The notes beneath the pieces were generated by a model. The model saw only the letters and a program-made list of their open reading frames with translations. It was not told where the DNA came from and made no database searches. Of a stretch of DNA of 64,000 nt, positions 18,585 to 27,966 are shown in pieces. Source of the stretch: Bradyrhizobium zhanjiangense (lineage in GTDB: Bacteria > Pseudomonadota > Alphaproteobacteria > Rhizobiales > Xanthobacteraceae); assembly GCF_004114935.1 (NCBI RefSeq), contig NZ_CP022221.1, positions 5,973,001 to 6,037,000 on the forward strand. Reading direction: 5' to 3'. Numbering within the stretch: position 1 is the stretch's first letter; each line of letters starts with the position of its first letter. A program made the position numbers and the translations under genes.

Positions 18585-19674
18585 GGCGCGCACTCCCCAT
18601 ATTGGCGGTTCGAACAGCGAGGCCGCTGGCGACATCGAACAGCGCCAGCCTCTCGGAGTGGAATTCAAGACCCACTGTCTCGCCGATCCGCACCGACGCG
18701 CTGGAGGGCAGCCGCGCCGCCAGGCGCCCGTGCGGCGTGTCGACGATTACGATCTGCGTGGTGCCGAGATATTCGGCGCCGAACACCTCACCGCGGACGG
18801 GTGCCGCGTCGGCAAAGCGAATGTGCTCAGGACGTATCCCGAGCGCCAGCGGTGCGCTCGCACGATCCTCGCGGATCTCCGGGACTTCGACGCTGACGCT
18901 ATGAAAGGCGACAGCCCGATCCCCCGACCGCAGGCCGCTCTCAAACCGCAGGAAATTCATCGGCGGCGAGCCGATGAAATCGGCCACGAACATGCTGGCG
19001 GGCCGGTCATAGACCTCTTGCGGCGAGCCGATCTGCTCGACGCGCCCCTTGTTCATGACGGCGATCTGATCCGCCATCGACATCGCTTCGAGCTGGTCGT
19101 GCGTCACGTAGACCGTGGTCGCACTGATGCGATCGTGGAGATCACGAAGTTCGCCGCACATCAGATGACGAAACTCGGCGTCGAGCGCGCCCAGCGGCTC
19201 GTCCATCAGGAAGGCCTTCGGCCGCCTCACCATGGCGCGGCCAAGCGCGACGCGCTGCCGGTCACCGCCCGAGAGTTTCGACGTCTTGCTCGACAGGAGA
19301 TGCTCGATCCGCAGCAGCCGCGCGGTTTCCTGCACCCGGTCGCGAATCTCGCGTCGCCCAATGCCCTGGCACTTCAGGGGAAAGCCGATATTGCCCGCCA
19401 CATTCATGTGCGGATAGAGCGCAAAGAGCTGGAAGACGAAGGCGATATCGCGGGCAGCGGCACGGCGAACGGTCACGTCCTCGCCGTCGAGCAGGATCTT
19501 GCCCTCGGTCGGCAGCTCGAGGCCCGCGATCATGCGCAGCGTGGTGGTCTTGCCGCAGCCGGAGGGCCCGAGCATCGCGAAAAAGGTGCCGTCATCGATG
19601 GTGAAGTTCGAGCCTTCAACGGCTGTGAACTGATCGAACGACTTGCGCAGGTTTTCGACGCGGATTTGTGCCAT
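18577..19674 (-). CDS. Sugar/polyol ABC transporter ATP-binding protein (MalK/UgpC type), copy 2
   Basis: The second ATPase of the importer has about 365 residues from MAQIRVENLRKSF (19674). Walker A GPSGCGKTTT, Q-loop FVFQLFALYPHM, signature LSGGDRQRVALGRAM, Walker B AFLMDEPLGALDAEFR and YVTHDQLEAMSMA are intact. Note LSGGDRQ in place of the common LSGGQRQ. A C-terminal TOBE domain extends to the end. It is followed with overlap by its partner at 17559 and preceded by the small membrane protein at 19685. Confidence 0.92.
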
Positions 19675-19684
19675 GGCTGCTGCC

Positions 19685-19885
19685 CTATTCCGGAACATGG
19701 CTGACGACGACATAGCCAACCGTGCCGATGAGGATCGTCACGAAGGAATAGGTGTACAGATCGATCGACCACGGCTGCACCAGCATGACGATGCCGCCCC
19801 CGATCAGGGTCATCGCGCCGGCCTCCCAAGGCCCACGAACGAACCAGCGAGACATTCCGCTTTTGGCAACCGTAGAACCGTTCAT
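19685..19885 (-). CDS. Small two-helix membrane protein of the polyol ABC operon (GlpU-like position)
   Basis: This 66-residue protein starts at 19885, overlapping the permease stop as ATGA. Two hydrophobic helices (about residues 20-38 and 43-62: AGAMTLIGGGIVMLVQPW and YTYSFVTILIGTVGYVVV) make it an integral membrane protein. A small hydrophobic protein of this size lies at the same position in the glycerol operon of Rhizobium leguminosarum (GlpU); the match is by context and topology, not by checked alignment. It is probably an accessory subunit of the importer. Confidence 0.75.
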   Translation of the reverse strand: MNGSTVAKSGMSRWFVRGPWEAGAMTLIGGGIVMLVQPWSIDLYTYSFVTILIGTVGYVVVSHVPE

Positions 19886-20844
19886 TTGCGCACAGCTCCG
19901 AAGGTGATGCCGCGCAACAGGTGCTTGCGCAACAACACGGTGAACAGAACGATCGGCACGACGAACAGTGTGGTCGCGGCAGCAACTGCCGGCCAATCCT
20001 GCCCGCCCTCGCCGATGATGAACGGAATGAAGGGCGGCATGGTCTGCGCCTCACCGCTCGTCAGGAGAACCGCGAAGGCGTATTCGTTCCACGAAAAGAT
20101 CAGACAGAAGATTGCGGTCGCCGCGATTCCAGTGACAGCTTGCGGCAATACCACCTTGCGCAGGGCCTGCAGCCGCGTGTAGCCGTCGACGAGGGCGGCC
20201 TCCTCATACTCGCGCGGGATCTCGTCGATGAAGCCCTTGAGCAGCCAGACCGCGAGCGAGACGTTCACGGCCGTATAGAGCAGGATCATCCCGAGCCTGG
20301 TGTCGGTCAAGTTGAGCTGCCGGTACATCAGATAGATCGGGATCGCCACGGCAACGGGCGGCATCATGCGCGTCGACAGGATGAAGAATAGAAGATCGTC
20401 TGCCAGGGGAATGCGGAAGCGCGAGAAGGCGTAGGCTGCGAGCGTGCCGAGAAAGACGGCCAGGAAGGTCGAGCCGAACCCGATGATCAGCGAGTTGACG
20501 AAGCGCGGCACGACCTTCGACGGTCCGGCAATGACCATGTCGCGCCGGCGCACGAGCTTGTCGTACCACGTCTCCGGCGGCGGCAGTTTGGCGATGAAAT
20601 CCGGTGTCTGGCGGGTACGCACGGTAAAGAGGTTCACGTAACCCTCGAGGGTCGGCTGGAAGATCACCTTCGGCGGATAGGCGATGGCGTCACTCTGCGA
20701 CTTGAATGCGGTGGCGACGATCCAGAGCAGCGGCAGGATCGTGATCACGGCGTAGAGGATCACGAGGCCGCCGGCCACGGCCTTCGCGCGCGGCGAAGCC
20801 TCCACGATGGAGTGAGCGGTGGACTTGGTGAGGACGGCGGTCAT
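19882..20844 (-). CDS. Carbohydrate/polyol ABC transporter permease (MalG type)
   Basis: This inner-membrane permease has about 320 residues and six helices. The start at 20844 (MTAVLTKST) overlaps the upstream permease stop as ATGA. The EAA loop that contacts the ATPase reads EYEEAALVDGYTRLQALRKVVLP, and the helix WNEYAFAVLLTSG is typical of MalG/UgpE-like proteins. A long periplasmic loop after helix 1 (LPPPETWYDKLVRR...) is also found in the glycerol-type systems. It pairs with the permease at 20841. Confidence 0.9.
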   Translation of the reverse strand: MTAVLTKSTAHSIVEASPRAKAVAGGLVILYAVITILPLLWIVATAFKSQSDAIAYPPKVIFQPTLEGYVNLFTVRTRQTPDFIAKLPPPETWYDKLVRRRDMVIAGPSKVVPRFVNSLIIGFGSTFLAVFLGTLAAYAFSRFRIPLADDLLFFILSTRMMPPVAVAIPIYLMYRQLNLTDTRLGMILLYTAVNVSLAVWLLKGFIDEIPREYEEAALVDGYTRLQALRKVVLPQAVTGIAATAIFCLIFSWNEYAFAVLLTSGEAQTMPPFIPFIIGEGGQDWPAVAAATTLFVVPIVLFTVLLRKHLLRGITFGAVRK

Positions 20845-21815
20845 CGTTGCTTCACCTTGTTGAGCGCTTTGACGTAGATGTTGGCGGCACCGAACACTGT
20901 CACGAACAGGATGATGGCGAGTGCGGACGAATAGCCCGTGCGCCACTTCTCGAATGCGGCGCGCTTCAGCGTGATCGACACGAGCTCGGTGGTCGACCCC
21001 GGCCCTCCCGACGTCAGGAGATTGACCATGTCGAACATCTTGAAGTTCTCGATCGCGCGGAACAGAACGGCGAGCATCAGAAACGGCACCGTCATCGGCA
21101 GCGTGATCGACCAGAATTGTCGCCAGGGCGAGGCGCGATCTACTTCGGCCGCCTCATAGATGTAGTCGGGAATGGAGCGAAGCCCGGCGAGGCAGATCAG
21201 CATCACGTAGGGGGCCCACATCCAGGTGTCGACGAGCACGATGGTCCAGGGCGCGAGCGAAACCTGCCCGGTCATGCTGAACGAGCTCGGCGGCACACCC
21301 GTGAACAGGCTGATCAGGTAGTTGAACGGCCCGATCTGCGGTTGCAACAGCAGCGTCCAGAAGTTACCGACCACCGCCGGCGACAGCATCATCGGCAGTA
21401 AGATGATCGTGGTCCAGAAGCTGTGACCGCGAAACTGGCGGTTGATCAGGAGCGCCAAGCCGAAGCCGATGACCACCTGCAACGCCACCGACCAGATCAC
21501 GAATTCCGCCGTGGTCTGGAGCCGGATCCAGACGTCCTCGTCGGTCAAGATGTCGGTGAAATTGTCGAGCCCGACGAACCGCAGCGGCAGATAGGACATG
21601 CTGAGGTTGAGGCTCGTGAAGGACAGCCGGATCATCCACACCAGCGGAAAGATGTTGATCGCCAGCAACAGCGCGATCGTCGGCGCAACGAACAGCCAGG
21701 CGATGGTCCGGTCCGACAGGCCGCGGACGCGCCGCGTGGCACGAGATTTGGCGGGCTCGCTCACGCCGGGGATCATAGCATCATCGGGTTGAAGGATCGT
21801 CGTCATCTTGTCCAT
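20841..21815 (-). CDS. Carbohydrate/polyol ABC transporter permease (MalF type)
   Basis: This permease has about 324 residues from MDKMTTILQ (21815) and six predicted helices beginning at WLFVAPTIALLLAINIFPL. The EAA motif is YIYEAAEVDRASPWRQFWSITLP, and the TSGGPGSTTE segment is a common MalF/UgpA-type signature. The start lacks a strong ribosome site; the ATG at 21806 is an alternative. It is 70 bases downstream of the receptor gene and overlaps its partner. Confidence 0.9.
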   Translation of the reverse strand: MDKMTTILQPDDAMIPGVSEPAKSRATRRVRGLSDRTIAWLFVAPTIALLLAINIFPLVWMIRLSFTSLNLSMSYLPLRFVGLDNFTDILTDEDVWIRLQTTAEFVIWSVALQVVIGFGLALLINRQFRGHSFWTTIILLPMMLSPAVVGNFWTLLLQPQIGPFNYLISLFTGVPPSSFSMTGQVSLAPWTIVLVDTWMWAPYVMLICLAGLRSIPDYIYEAAEVDRASPWRQFWSITLPMTVPFLMLAVLFRAIENFKMFDMVNLLTSGGPGSTTELVSITLKRAAFEKWRTGYSSALAIILFVTVFGAANIYVKALNKVKQR

Positions 21816-21885
21816 CGGCTGGCTGGTTCGGTTTCCCCGAGGCACATCCCCGGGGAAACCAGTTCGGTTGACGCGAATACCGTGC

Positions 21886-23244
21886 CTATTGCGACGCGAC
21901 CTGCTTACCCTGCTCCTTGAAAACCTTGGTCCAATCCTTGACCAGGAGATCGAGCGCCTGCTGCGCCGTGCCCTTGTCGGCAACGACGTAGTCATGCACC
22001 CGCTTCTGCATGTCGAGCAGCAGTTGCGCGTAGGACGGCTCGGCCCAGAAGTCCTTGACGATGCCCATCGACTCCAGGAATTGCGGTGCGAATGCCGCGC
22101 TCTTCGGGAAGTCGGGCGCGTCGACCACCGCCTTCAGGGCCGAATAGCCACCGAGCTGCCACCACTTCTGCTGCACGGCGGGCTGCGCGAACCACTTGAT
22201 GTAGGCGAGCGCGTCGTCCTTGCGATCGGAGGTCGCTACGACCGAGATGCCCTGTCCGCCGAGCTGGGTGAAGTGTCCGTTCGGGCCGGCCGGATTGACG
22301 AAGAAGCCGATCTTGTCGCCGCCGACATTCGGATCCTTGTAGAGGCCGGGGAAGAAGGCGAACCAGTTCATCTGCATCGCCACTTGGCCGGACTTGAAGG
22401 CATCAAGTCCTTCCTGCATGTAGGCATTGGTCATGCCCGGCGCGGTGCAGCACTTGTAGAGCTCCTTGTAGAACTCGAGCCCCTTGGCCGCTTCCGGTGA
22501 ATTGACGACGCCCTGCATCTGGTACGGCTTCTTGGGATTGTCGTAGCTGAAGCCGTAATTGTAGAGCACGTTGGTCACGCCCATGGTGATGCCTTCGGAG
22601 CCGCGCTCGGTGAAGATGTAGGCGCCATAGACCTTCTTGCCGTCGATCTCGCGGCCCTGGAAGAACTCAGCGATCTGCTTCAGCTCGTCATAGGTCTTCG
22701 GCGGCGCCAGGTCGCGGCCGTACTTGGCCTTGAACGCGGATTGAATTTCGGGCCGCGAGAACCAGTCCTTGCGATAAGTCCAGCCCACCGCATCGGCCAT
22801 GGCCGGCAGCGCCCAATAGTTCGGCGAGTTCTTCGGCCACTGCGAATAGCCGACAACCGTCGCCGGGACGAAGTCGTTCATCGATATCTTCTCCTTGTCG
22901 AAGAAATCGTTGAGCTTGACGTACCACTTGTTCTCGGCGGCTCCGCCGATCCACTGGCTGTCGCCGATGATGAGGTCGCAGAGCTTGCCGTGGGAGTTGA
23001 GCTCGTTGAGGAAGCGATCGGCATAGCTCGTCCATGGGACGAACTCGTACTTCATCTCGATGCCGGATTGCTTGGTGAAGTCCTTGCCGAGTTCGACCAG
23101 CGCGTTGGCCGGGTCCCATGCCGCCCAGCACAGCGTGAGCTGCTTGCTCTGGGCTGCGGCTTCGCCTCCGTCAAATATCCCCAGCAGCGCCGCCCCGAGG
23201 ACCGTGGTTGCCGTCGAGCTTCTTAGCCAATTGAATGTCCGCAT
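21886..23244 (-). CDS. Polyol/sugar ABC transporter substrate-binding protein (family 1)
   Basis: This periplasmic receptor has about 452 residues, starting at 23244 (MRTFNWLRSS) with GAGAGGAA upstream and a signal peptide ending near GGEAAAQS. It shows the family 1 solute-binding fold: LTLCWAAWDPANALVELGKDF, WAAPAM-like ALPAMADAVGWTYRKDW, and FPGLYKDPNVGGDKIGFFVNP. It is the first gene of the operon that ends with dhaK, so its ligand is probably glycerol, dihydroxyacetone or another short polyol (inference from neighbours). It is shorter than GlpV, so a different ligand is possible. Confidence 0.88.
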   Translation of the reverse strand: MRTFNWLRSSTATTVLGAALLGIFDGGEAAAQSKQLTLCWAAWDPANALVELGKDFTKQSGIEMKYEFVPWTSYADRFLNELNSHGKLCDLIIGDSQWIGGAAENKWYVKLNDFFDKEKISMNDFVPATVVGYSQWPKNSPNYWALPAMADAVGWTYRKDWFSRPEIQSAFKAKYGRDLAPPKTYDELKQIAEFFQGREIDGKKVYGAYIFTERGSEGITMGVTNVLYNYGFSYDNPKKPYQMQGVVNSPEAAKGLEFYKELYKCCTAPGMTNAYMQEGLDAFKSGQVAMQMNWFAFFPGLYKDPNVGGDKIGFFVNPAGPNGHFTQLGGQGISVVATSDRKDDALAYIKWFAQPAVQQKWWQLGGYSALKAVVDAPDFPKSAAFAPQFLESMGIVKDFWAEPSYAQLLLDMQKRVHDYVVADKGTAQQALDLLVKDWTKVFKEQGKQVASQ

Positions 23245-23712
23245 ATCCGTTTCCTCTCTCGTTGAAGCATCTAACCCGCTCGGCGCTCCCTGCCGGAACG
23301 ACGCCAAGCCCCTGAAACCGAGTTTGAGGAGCGATGAGTGGAGAACGACACGGACCATTTCCGGAAACGGGTCCGGAAGGGCTTGGGCTCCTCCCACACA
23401 TCGGCTCGATGCGTGATGTTTAGTTTTTTGTAGAACTAAACGTATTACTAAATTTTGGAGGTCGTCAAGCCGGTTTGTCGCGAGCCTGGCGAAAAGGTCT
23501 GCGACGTTCGCGCGCGCAAGCGGGATGTTCGCAATGCAGCGAAAATACTCGGATATTGTCGGGAGATTCGATTACCGATCTGGCGCGGCGGAGCAATCCA
23601 GCCTACCTGGATAACGGGCGAGTCAGAAAGTTGGCTATCGCCAAGCATGTTTAGCACATTGCTTTACTGAACCTTGCATTGTGCGGAGCCTGCCGCGCCC
23701 ATCAGACTGTCG
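23245..23712. promoter_or_regulatory. Promoter region of the polyol-import/dha operon, with an AT-rich operator
   Basis: This 468-base gap contains no convincing gene. An AT-rich island at 23415-23460 stands out in the GC-rich surroundings. It carries the inverted repeat GTTTAGTT (23418-23425) and AACTAAAC (23434-23441), plus an additional minus-strand TTTAGT at about 23449-23454. It is the only plausible promoter/operator for the twelve-gene minus-strand operon. No cognate regulator lies next to it. Confidence 0.5.
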
Positions 23713-25023
23713 CTAACCCAGGATAGCCCAACCGTGCGGTGGCAACGTGAGCTCGGTCCTGCCGCCTGCTCTGTGCACCGTAGCTGCCCCTGCGAGCCTG
23801 TCGACGCCAGACTCGATGGTGCGTACGACCGCTGCGTCGGCCAGGTTCAGGGCAACCCATAGCCGATTGCCCTCGTCGAATGCTTCGAAGACAAGGTCGG
23901 TATTGCGAAGCTCGATTACACGGGATTTCGCCCGATAGAGCCATGGATGCTTGCGACGTAGTCCGATCAGTTCCTGATGTAGCCGGTAGATCGGCCAGCC
24001 GAACGGCGCCAGTTCAGCTGGCGTGACTGGAAAGGCCGGACGGATTGCGTCGTCACCTTCGGCACGGCGCTCCTTGATCCCGCGGACCGCCTGTTCATCC
24101 CCGGCATAGATCGAGGGCGTGCCGCCGCAGGTCATGAGGATGACTAGCGCGTGCGAGACATGTCGTTCGTCCAGAAGCTGGCTCGCGATCCGCGTGACGT
24201 CGTGATTGCCGATGAACGTCTGCGGCACGAACCGGTCGATCATCGCATTGTGCCGCCCGAGCGCCCATGCGAGCTCATGGAAGTTGCGATCGTTCAGGGC
24301 GCTCCAGATCGCCTTCCAAAGCTCGTATTGCGTGACCGCATCCACACCAGTCTCGTCGACGAAGCCGGCATAGTCGCCGTGGATCACCTCGCCGAAGATG
24401 AAGGCGTCGGTATGCCGCGCGCGAACCGCAGGCAAGACGCGCTGCCAGAACTGCCGCGGGACAGCATAGGCCGCGTCGAGGCGCCCATCGGCACCGCGAT
24501 CAAGCCAGTGATTCATCACGCGGATGACATAGTCGACGACTGCGGGCTCGTCATGGTTGAGCGTCACAAGCTGGTGGTGACCTTCGAAGGTCACGCAATC
24601 AGGCTCCTTTCCGTCCGGCGGCCAGGTCAAGCGAAACCAGGCGGCTTCCGGGGATTGCGGGCCGGCGGCGACGGCACGCTGAAAGCGTGGAGATTCGCGG
24701 CCGAAGTGGTTGAACACGCCATCCAGGATAATGCGCAGGCCGCGGCAACGGGCTGCTGCGACCAATGCATCGAAATCCGCGTTGTCCCCAAGCCGCCTGT
24801 CGATCAGGAGGTGATCGGTGGTGTCGTATCCGTGGCTCGACGAGGCAAAGATCGGCCCCAGCAGGATACCAGATGCGCCGAACTCCACGGCGTAATCGAG
24901 CCACCGCACAAGATGGTCAAGGCGATGCACGATGCCGGCACACGCGCCGGCCTCCCGTTCGGCGCCGACGAAGCCGAGCGGATACACATGCCACCAGATG
25001 ACGTGCTCGATCCAGTTGCTCAT
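23713..25023 (-). CDS. GH13 alpha-amylase-family glycoside hydrolase
   Basis: This (beta/alpha)8 barrel enzyme has 436 residues. The four GH13 regions are visible: LDGVFNHFG (region I), GRLDAAYAV with nucleophile Asp183, FGEVIHGDY with acid/base Glu212, and FIGNHDVTR with Asp275. The N-terminal WIEHVIWWHVYPLGF is typical of small intracellular GH13 enzymes acting on malto-oligosaccharides, sucrose or trehalose. There is no signal peptide. The start (25023) overlaps the MFS carrier stop as ATGA with GGAGGG upstream, so the carrier and hydrolase form one operon. The exact specificity is unclear. Confidence 0.88.
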   Translation of the reverse strand: MSNWIEHVIWWHVYPLGFVGAEREAGACAGIVHRLDHLVRWLDYAVEFGASGILLGPIFASSSHGYDTTDHLLIDRRLGDNADFDALVAAARCRGLRIILDGVFNHFGRESPRFQRAVAAGPQSPEAAWFRLTWPPDGKEPDCVTFEGHHQLVTLNHDEPAVVDYVIRVMNHWLDRGADGRLDAAYAVPRQFWQRVLPAVRARHTDAFIFGEVIHGDYAGFVDETGVDAVTQYELWKAIWSALNDRNFHELAWALGRHNAMIDRFVPQTFIGNHDVTRIASQLLDERHVSHALVILMTCGGTPSIYAGDEQAVRGIKERRAEGDDAIRPAFPVTPAELAPFGWPIYRLHQELIGLRRKHPWLYRAKSRVIELRNTDLVFEAFDEGNRLWVALNLADAAVVRTIESGVDRLAGAATVHRAGGRTELTLPPHGWAILG

Positions 25024-26294
25024 GCGACCCTCCAAGCGGCATTCACGAAGGTCATGCCGATCGCGCCGAGGGTCAATAGCAGGGCGATCGGAACGAGACC
25101 GACGGCCTGGGACTGAAAGCGCGCCGTCAGGGTACCAACCAGCATCGGGGCGATCCAGACTGTCGTGCTGGCGGTCAGGCCGAACAGCCCGAAATACGAG
25201 CCGACGCGCATCGGCGGCACGATCTGAATGATCATGGCGCGCCCCGACGCGATCGAGGCCACCGCGAATGCCGTCATCGATCCCGACAGCAGAATGAAGG
25301 CGATCTCAGGCAGGGTTCGAAAAACCGGGCCGCTCCACACTGGCTGCGCGGCCGGGTCATGGGGCCAGAAGAAGATCATCCTGTCCGGTGTCGTGCCGAG
25401 AACCATGACCAACAGCACGACCGTCATCGATATTTGAACGATGATGGCGCGGCGCGTGCCAAGTCGCGCGTTCAGGCCTGCCGCCAGCAAGCCGCCGAGA
25501 GCGGCGAATGCGATCTTGATGAGGGCAAAGCTCAGCAGCTTGAAGCCGTGCCATCCCATCACGCCCGAGGCATAGATACCTTCGAAGATGATAAGGGTGT
25601 GAAAGCCGTCAGCATAGAAGGTCCGGGCGATCAGGAATTTCAGCAGATTTGGCTGCTTTCGCAGACCAGCGATCAGAGCGAACACATCCCTTGAGCCGAG
25701 GCGGACCGCCCTCGCGAAGGTCTCGCCCGATGCCGGCGCGTCGATGGTGAAGCGAAGCAGCATGAACACGCCGGCGCAGGCGAGCGCTGCGATCAGAGGC
25801 CCGATCAAGCGCTCCATCTCGTGGCTTGCCTGCGAGAAGCCAAACAGCGGCTGGTCGGGGATCCCGAACCAATGCAACTGTCCGGGAAGCGCAAATCCCC
25901 ACAACAGGAACGTCATGATGGCGACGGACACGAGATTTGCGACCCCCAGGCTGACACCCGAGTAGCGGCCGACCCGCGACATCCCGACCGCCGGTCCGAG
26001 CATCGCGTTATGCAGGATCTCGGAATAGACGAACAGCAGATTGAGCGCCATCATGATCACCAACACAGTATGGACCGAAAGTCCGCTGCGGTCCGGCTTC
26101 GCCCACCACAGGCTGACCAAGAGCGGCAGCGAGATCAGGATGCAGGCCGCGATCCAAGGCTTTCGCGGGCCCATCCGGTCGAGCGAGGCGCCGAGAAACG
26201 GCACTGTCACGGCTCCGACCAATCCTGCAGCAAAGCCGTATCGAGCAAACAGTGTCTGCCCGAGCACGGGATCGCCGATCATGATTTTGCTCAC
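25020..26294 (-). CDS. MFS sugar carrier (Atg22/GPH-like), apparently lacking its first helix
   Basis: This 424-residue carrier has about 11 hydrophobic segments. The GASLDRMGPRKPWI loop is the MFS loop 2-3 signature, but only about 35 residues precede it, where relatives have a full first helix plus 20-30 residues. In-frame codons just upstream of the GTG start still look related (VQFIVGSTS) and are cut by a TAG. This suggests that the 5' end has been lost at the scar in 26.3-26.8 kb. It is coupled to the GH13 gene and probably imported its glycoside. It may be inactive. Confidence 0.7.
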   Translation of the reverse strand: MSKIMIGDPVLGQTLFARYGFAAGLVGAVTVPFLGASLDRMGPRKPWIAACILISLPLLVSLWWAKPDRSGLSVHTVLVIMMALNLLFVYSEILHNAMLGPAVGMSRVGRYSGVSLGVANLVSVAIMTFLLWGFALPGQLHWFGIPDQPLFGFSQASHEMERLIGPLIAALACAGVFMLLRFTIDAPASGETFARAVRLGSRDVFALIAGLRKQPNLLKFLIARTFYADGFHTLIIFEGIYASGVMGWHGFKLLSFALIKIAFAALGGLLAAGLNARLGTRRAIIVQISMTVVLLVMVLGTTPDRMIFFWPHDPAAQPVWSGPVFRTLPEIAFILLSGSMTAFAVASIASGRAMIIQIVPPMRVGSYFGLFGLTASTTVWIAPMLVGTLTARFQSQAVGLVPIALLLTLGAIGMTFVNAAWRVA

Positions 26295-26788
26295 GCTAGT
26301 CGATCCAACAATGAATTGAACCTATGGGAAAGCCGAGCCTGAACGCGCATTGATATATTTTGCCTTTCTCCGGAATCATATCCCGTCTCGGAGGCCAAAA
26401 CGCGAAATTTGGGCTCTCAATTCTATCGTGCACACGAAGCCCCGAGTGCACACGCTCGGCGCCCATCACTAAGTTCCTCTGCAAACTGACGCGTTGTCGC
26501 TGAAGCCGTTCCTTTCCCTTGCGACGCGAGCGACACGAAGAAGATGCCAAAGACGACGCACGTTCAACCGCGACCGGGCATGTGCTTCAGCAGTGAAGTG
26601 AGCATTGGTCCAACGCTTGAAAAGGTGATCACACGCGCAGCAAGTTAAGCGTGGTTGAGGAAACGCCTCAATAGAGCGTGAGAGACATGATGAAACTGGA
26701 TCCCCCAGCCGGCCGATCCAGAATGGTCGGATAACCGGGCACATTGGGCGCGAGCCGGCGCGCTCCGGAATACTGACCACTTTGATCG
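26295..26788. other. Unassigned scar region between two 5'-truncated genes
   Basis: About 490 bases without a supported gene. It contains a tandem GTGCACAC pair (26428-26435 and 26446-26453), an ACTAAGT at 26468-26474 and a small hairpin, TTGAGG-AAACG-CCTCAA (26655-26671). The genes on both sides have lost the 5' ends that face this region. It looks like the footprint of a deletion or of a decayed inserted element. Confidence 0.5.
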
Positions 26789-27031
26789 CGCCGATTGCCC
26801 GATTGCGAGGCCGAGCGCATCGCCGACACGCTTCAGCTCTGGTTTGACGAGCATACCGCCGACGGCTTCAACGTGATGCCGGCTTATTTCCACGAGGGCT
26901 TCGAGGACTTTGTTGAGCTCGTCGTGCCGATCCTGCAGGAGCGCGGGCTGTTCCGTGCGGATCATGAGGGCACGACATTGCGCGATCATCTCGGCCTCGC
27001 GCGGCCGGCGAATCCGTTCTTCGCGGCTTAG
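26789..27031 (+). pseudogene. 3' stump of an LLM-class FMN-dependent monooxygenase gene (NtaA/SnaA/DszA family)
   Basis: The 80 codons before the TAG at 27029-27031 encode ERIADTLQLWFDEHTADGFN, MPAYFHEGFEDFVELVVP and GLFRADHEGTTLRDHLGL. This is the conserved C-terminus of NtaA/SnaA/DszA-type flavin monooxygenases, which are normally about 440 residues long. A TGA at 26783-26785 blocks the frame upstream, and no homologous sequence precedes it, so over 80 percent of the gene is missing. An intact member of the same family begins at 63165. Confidence 0.8.
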
Positions 27032-27957
27032 AGCGCGCCGGCCAAGCGCAGTGCCCGCTCGAGCGCCTGCAACTCGCCGCGTGTCGCCGCCGGCTGTGGC
27101 GGCCGCGCCGCGTCGCATGACAGGCGTCCGAGCAGCTTCAGGCAGGCTTTGAGCCGCACGGTCGCGCGTCCTCCGGGCGCATCGCGATAGATCGCGACCG
27201 CCAGCGGATAGAGCTTCTCATGCGCGGCACGCGCCCGCTCCCAATCGCCGGCCTCCGCCGCATTCCAGAGGCTCACCACGAGCTCAGGCACGACGCAGGC
27301 GAGGCTCACCTGGCTGCCGGCCGAGCCGACGAGATAGCTCGTCAGCAGGTGCTCGTCGCCGGAGCCGAGCACGACGAAGTCCGGTCGCAGCTTGCGGATC
27401 AGCCTGAGATTCTGTTCGTAGGCCGCAACCTCCCAGCTGCCTTCCTTCACCGCAACGAAACGGGGATCGGCGACAAGCCGCGTAAGCAGCGGCGGCGCGT
27501 AGGCCATCGCGCCCGCGCCGACGGGTGCAACGTAGAGCATTAGCGGCGCGGTCGTGGCATCGCGGATGTAGCGGTGATGCTCGATCACGCAGTCATCGGC
27601 GTGGCCGAGCGCCCAGCTGTTGGGTGGAAACACCAGCAGCCCGTCGGCGCCGGCCTGTTGCAGCGCAGCCGCTTCGCGCGCGGACTCCAGGCTCGATTCA
27701 TGATTGACCCCGGAGACGATCAGGCAGTCCTGCGGCGTGTGCTGGCGCGCCAGCTCCACCACGCGCCGCTTCTCGGCCAGCGACAGCACGAAATTCTCGC
27801 CGGCGTGGCCGTTGACGAGGAGCCCACTGATGCCGGGCGCGGACGCCACCGACGCGAGATGCGCTGCGAGCTGCGCCTCGTCGATCTCGAAATCGGGCGT
27901 CATCGGCACGATGGTGGCGGCGTGAATGCCGCGCAGGCGGTCGCTGAATGTCCGCAT
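27028..27957 (-). CDS. DapA-family lyase/aldolase (dihydrodipicolinate synthase-like), copy 1
   Basis: This 309-residue TIM-barrel class I aldolase has the Schiff-base Lys in FVAVKEGSWE and the Tyr of MLYVAPVG, with GLLVNGHAGENF as the oxyacid-binding loop near residue 45. The NGHAGE variant in place of GTTGE argues against genuine DapA and for a catabolic aldolase or dehydratase acting on a 2-keto acid. It is the last gene of the left arm of the LacI-controlled cluster and is shared with a second, similar protein at 30781. It is convergent with the monooxygenase stump. Confidence 0.85.
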   Translation of the reverse strand: MRTFSDRLRGIHAATIVPMTPDFEIDEAQLAAHLASVASAPGISGLLVNGHAGENFVLSLAEKRRVVELARQHTPQDCLIVSGVNHESSLESAREAAALQQAGADGLLVFPPNSWALGHADDCVIEHHRYIRDATTAPLMLYVAPVGAGAMAYAPPLLTRLVADPRFVAVKEGSWEVAAYEQNLRLIRKLRPDFVVLGSGDEHLLTSYLVGSAGSQVSLACVVPELVVSLWNAAEAGDWERARAAHEKLYPLAVAIYRDAPGGRATVRLKACLKLLGRLSCDAARPPQPAATRGELQALERALRLAGAL

Positions 27958-27966
27958 CTTGGCCGA

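Noticed and set aside
23448..23670. Small frames of about 70 codons upstream of the polyol receptor gene
   Set aside because: Both strands give frames of equal length with no conserved pattern, and the region is better explained as promoter DNA.
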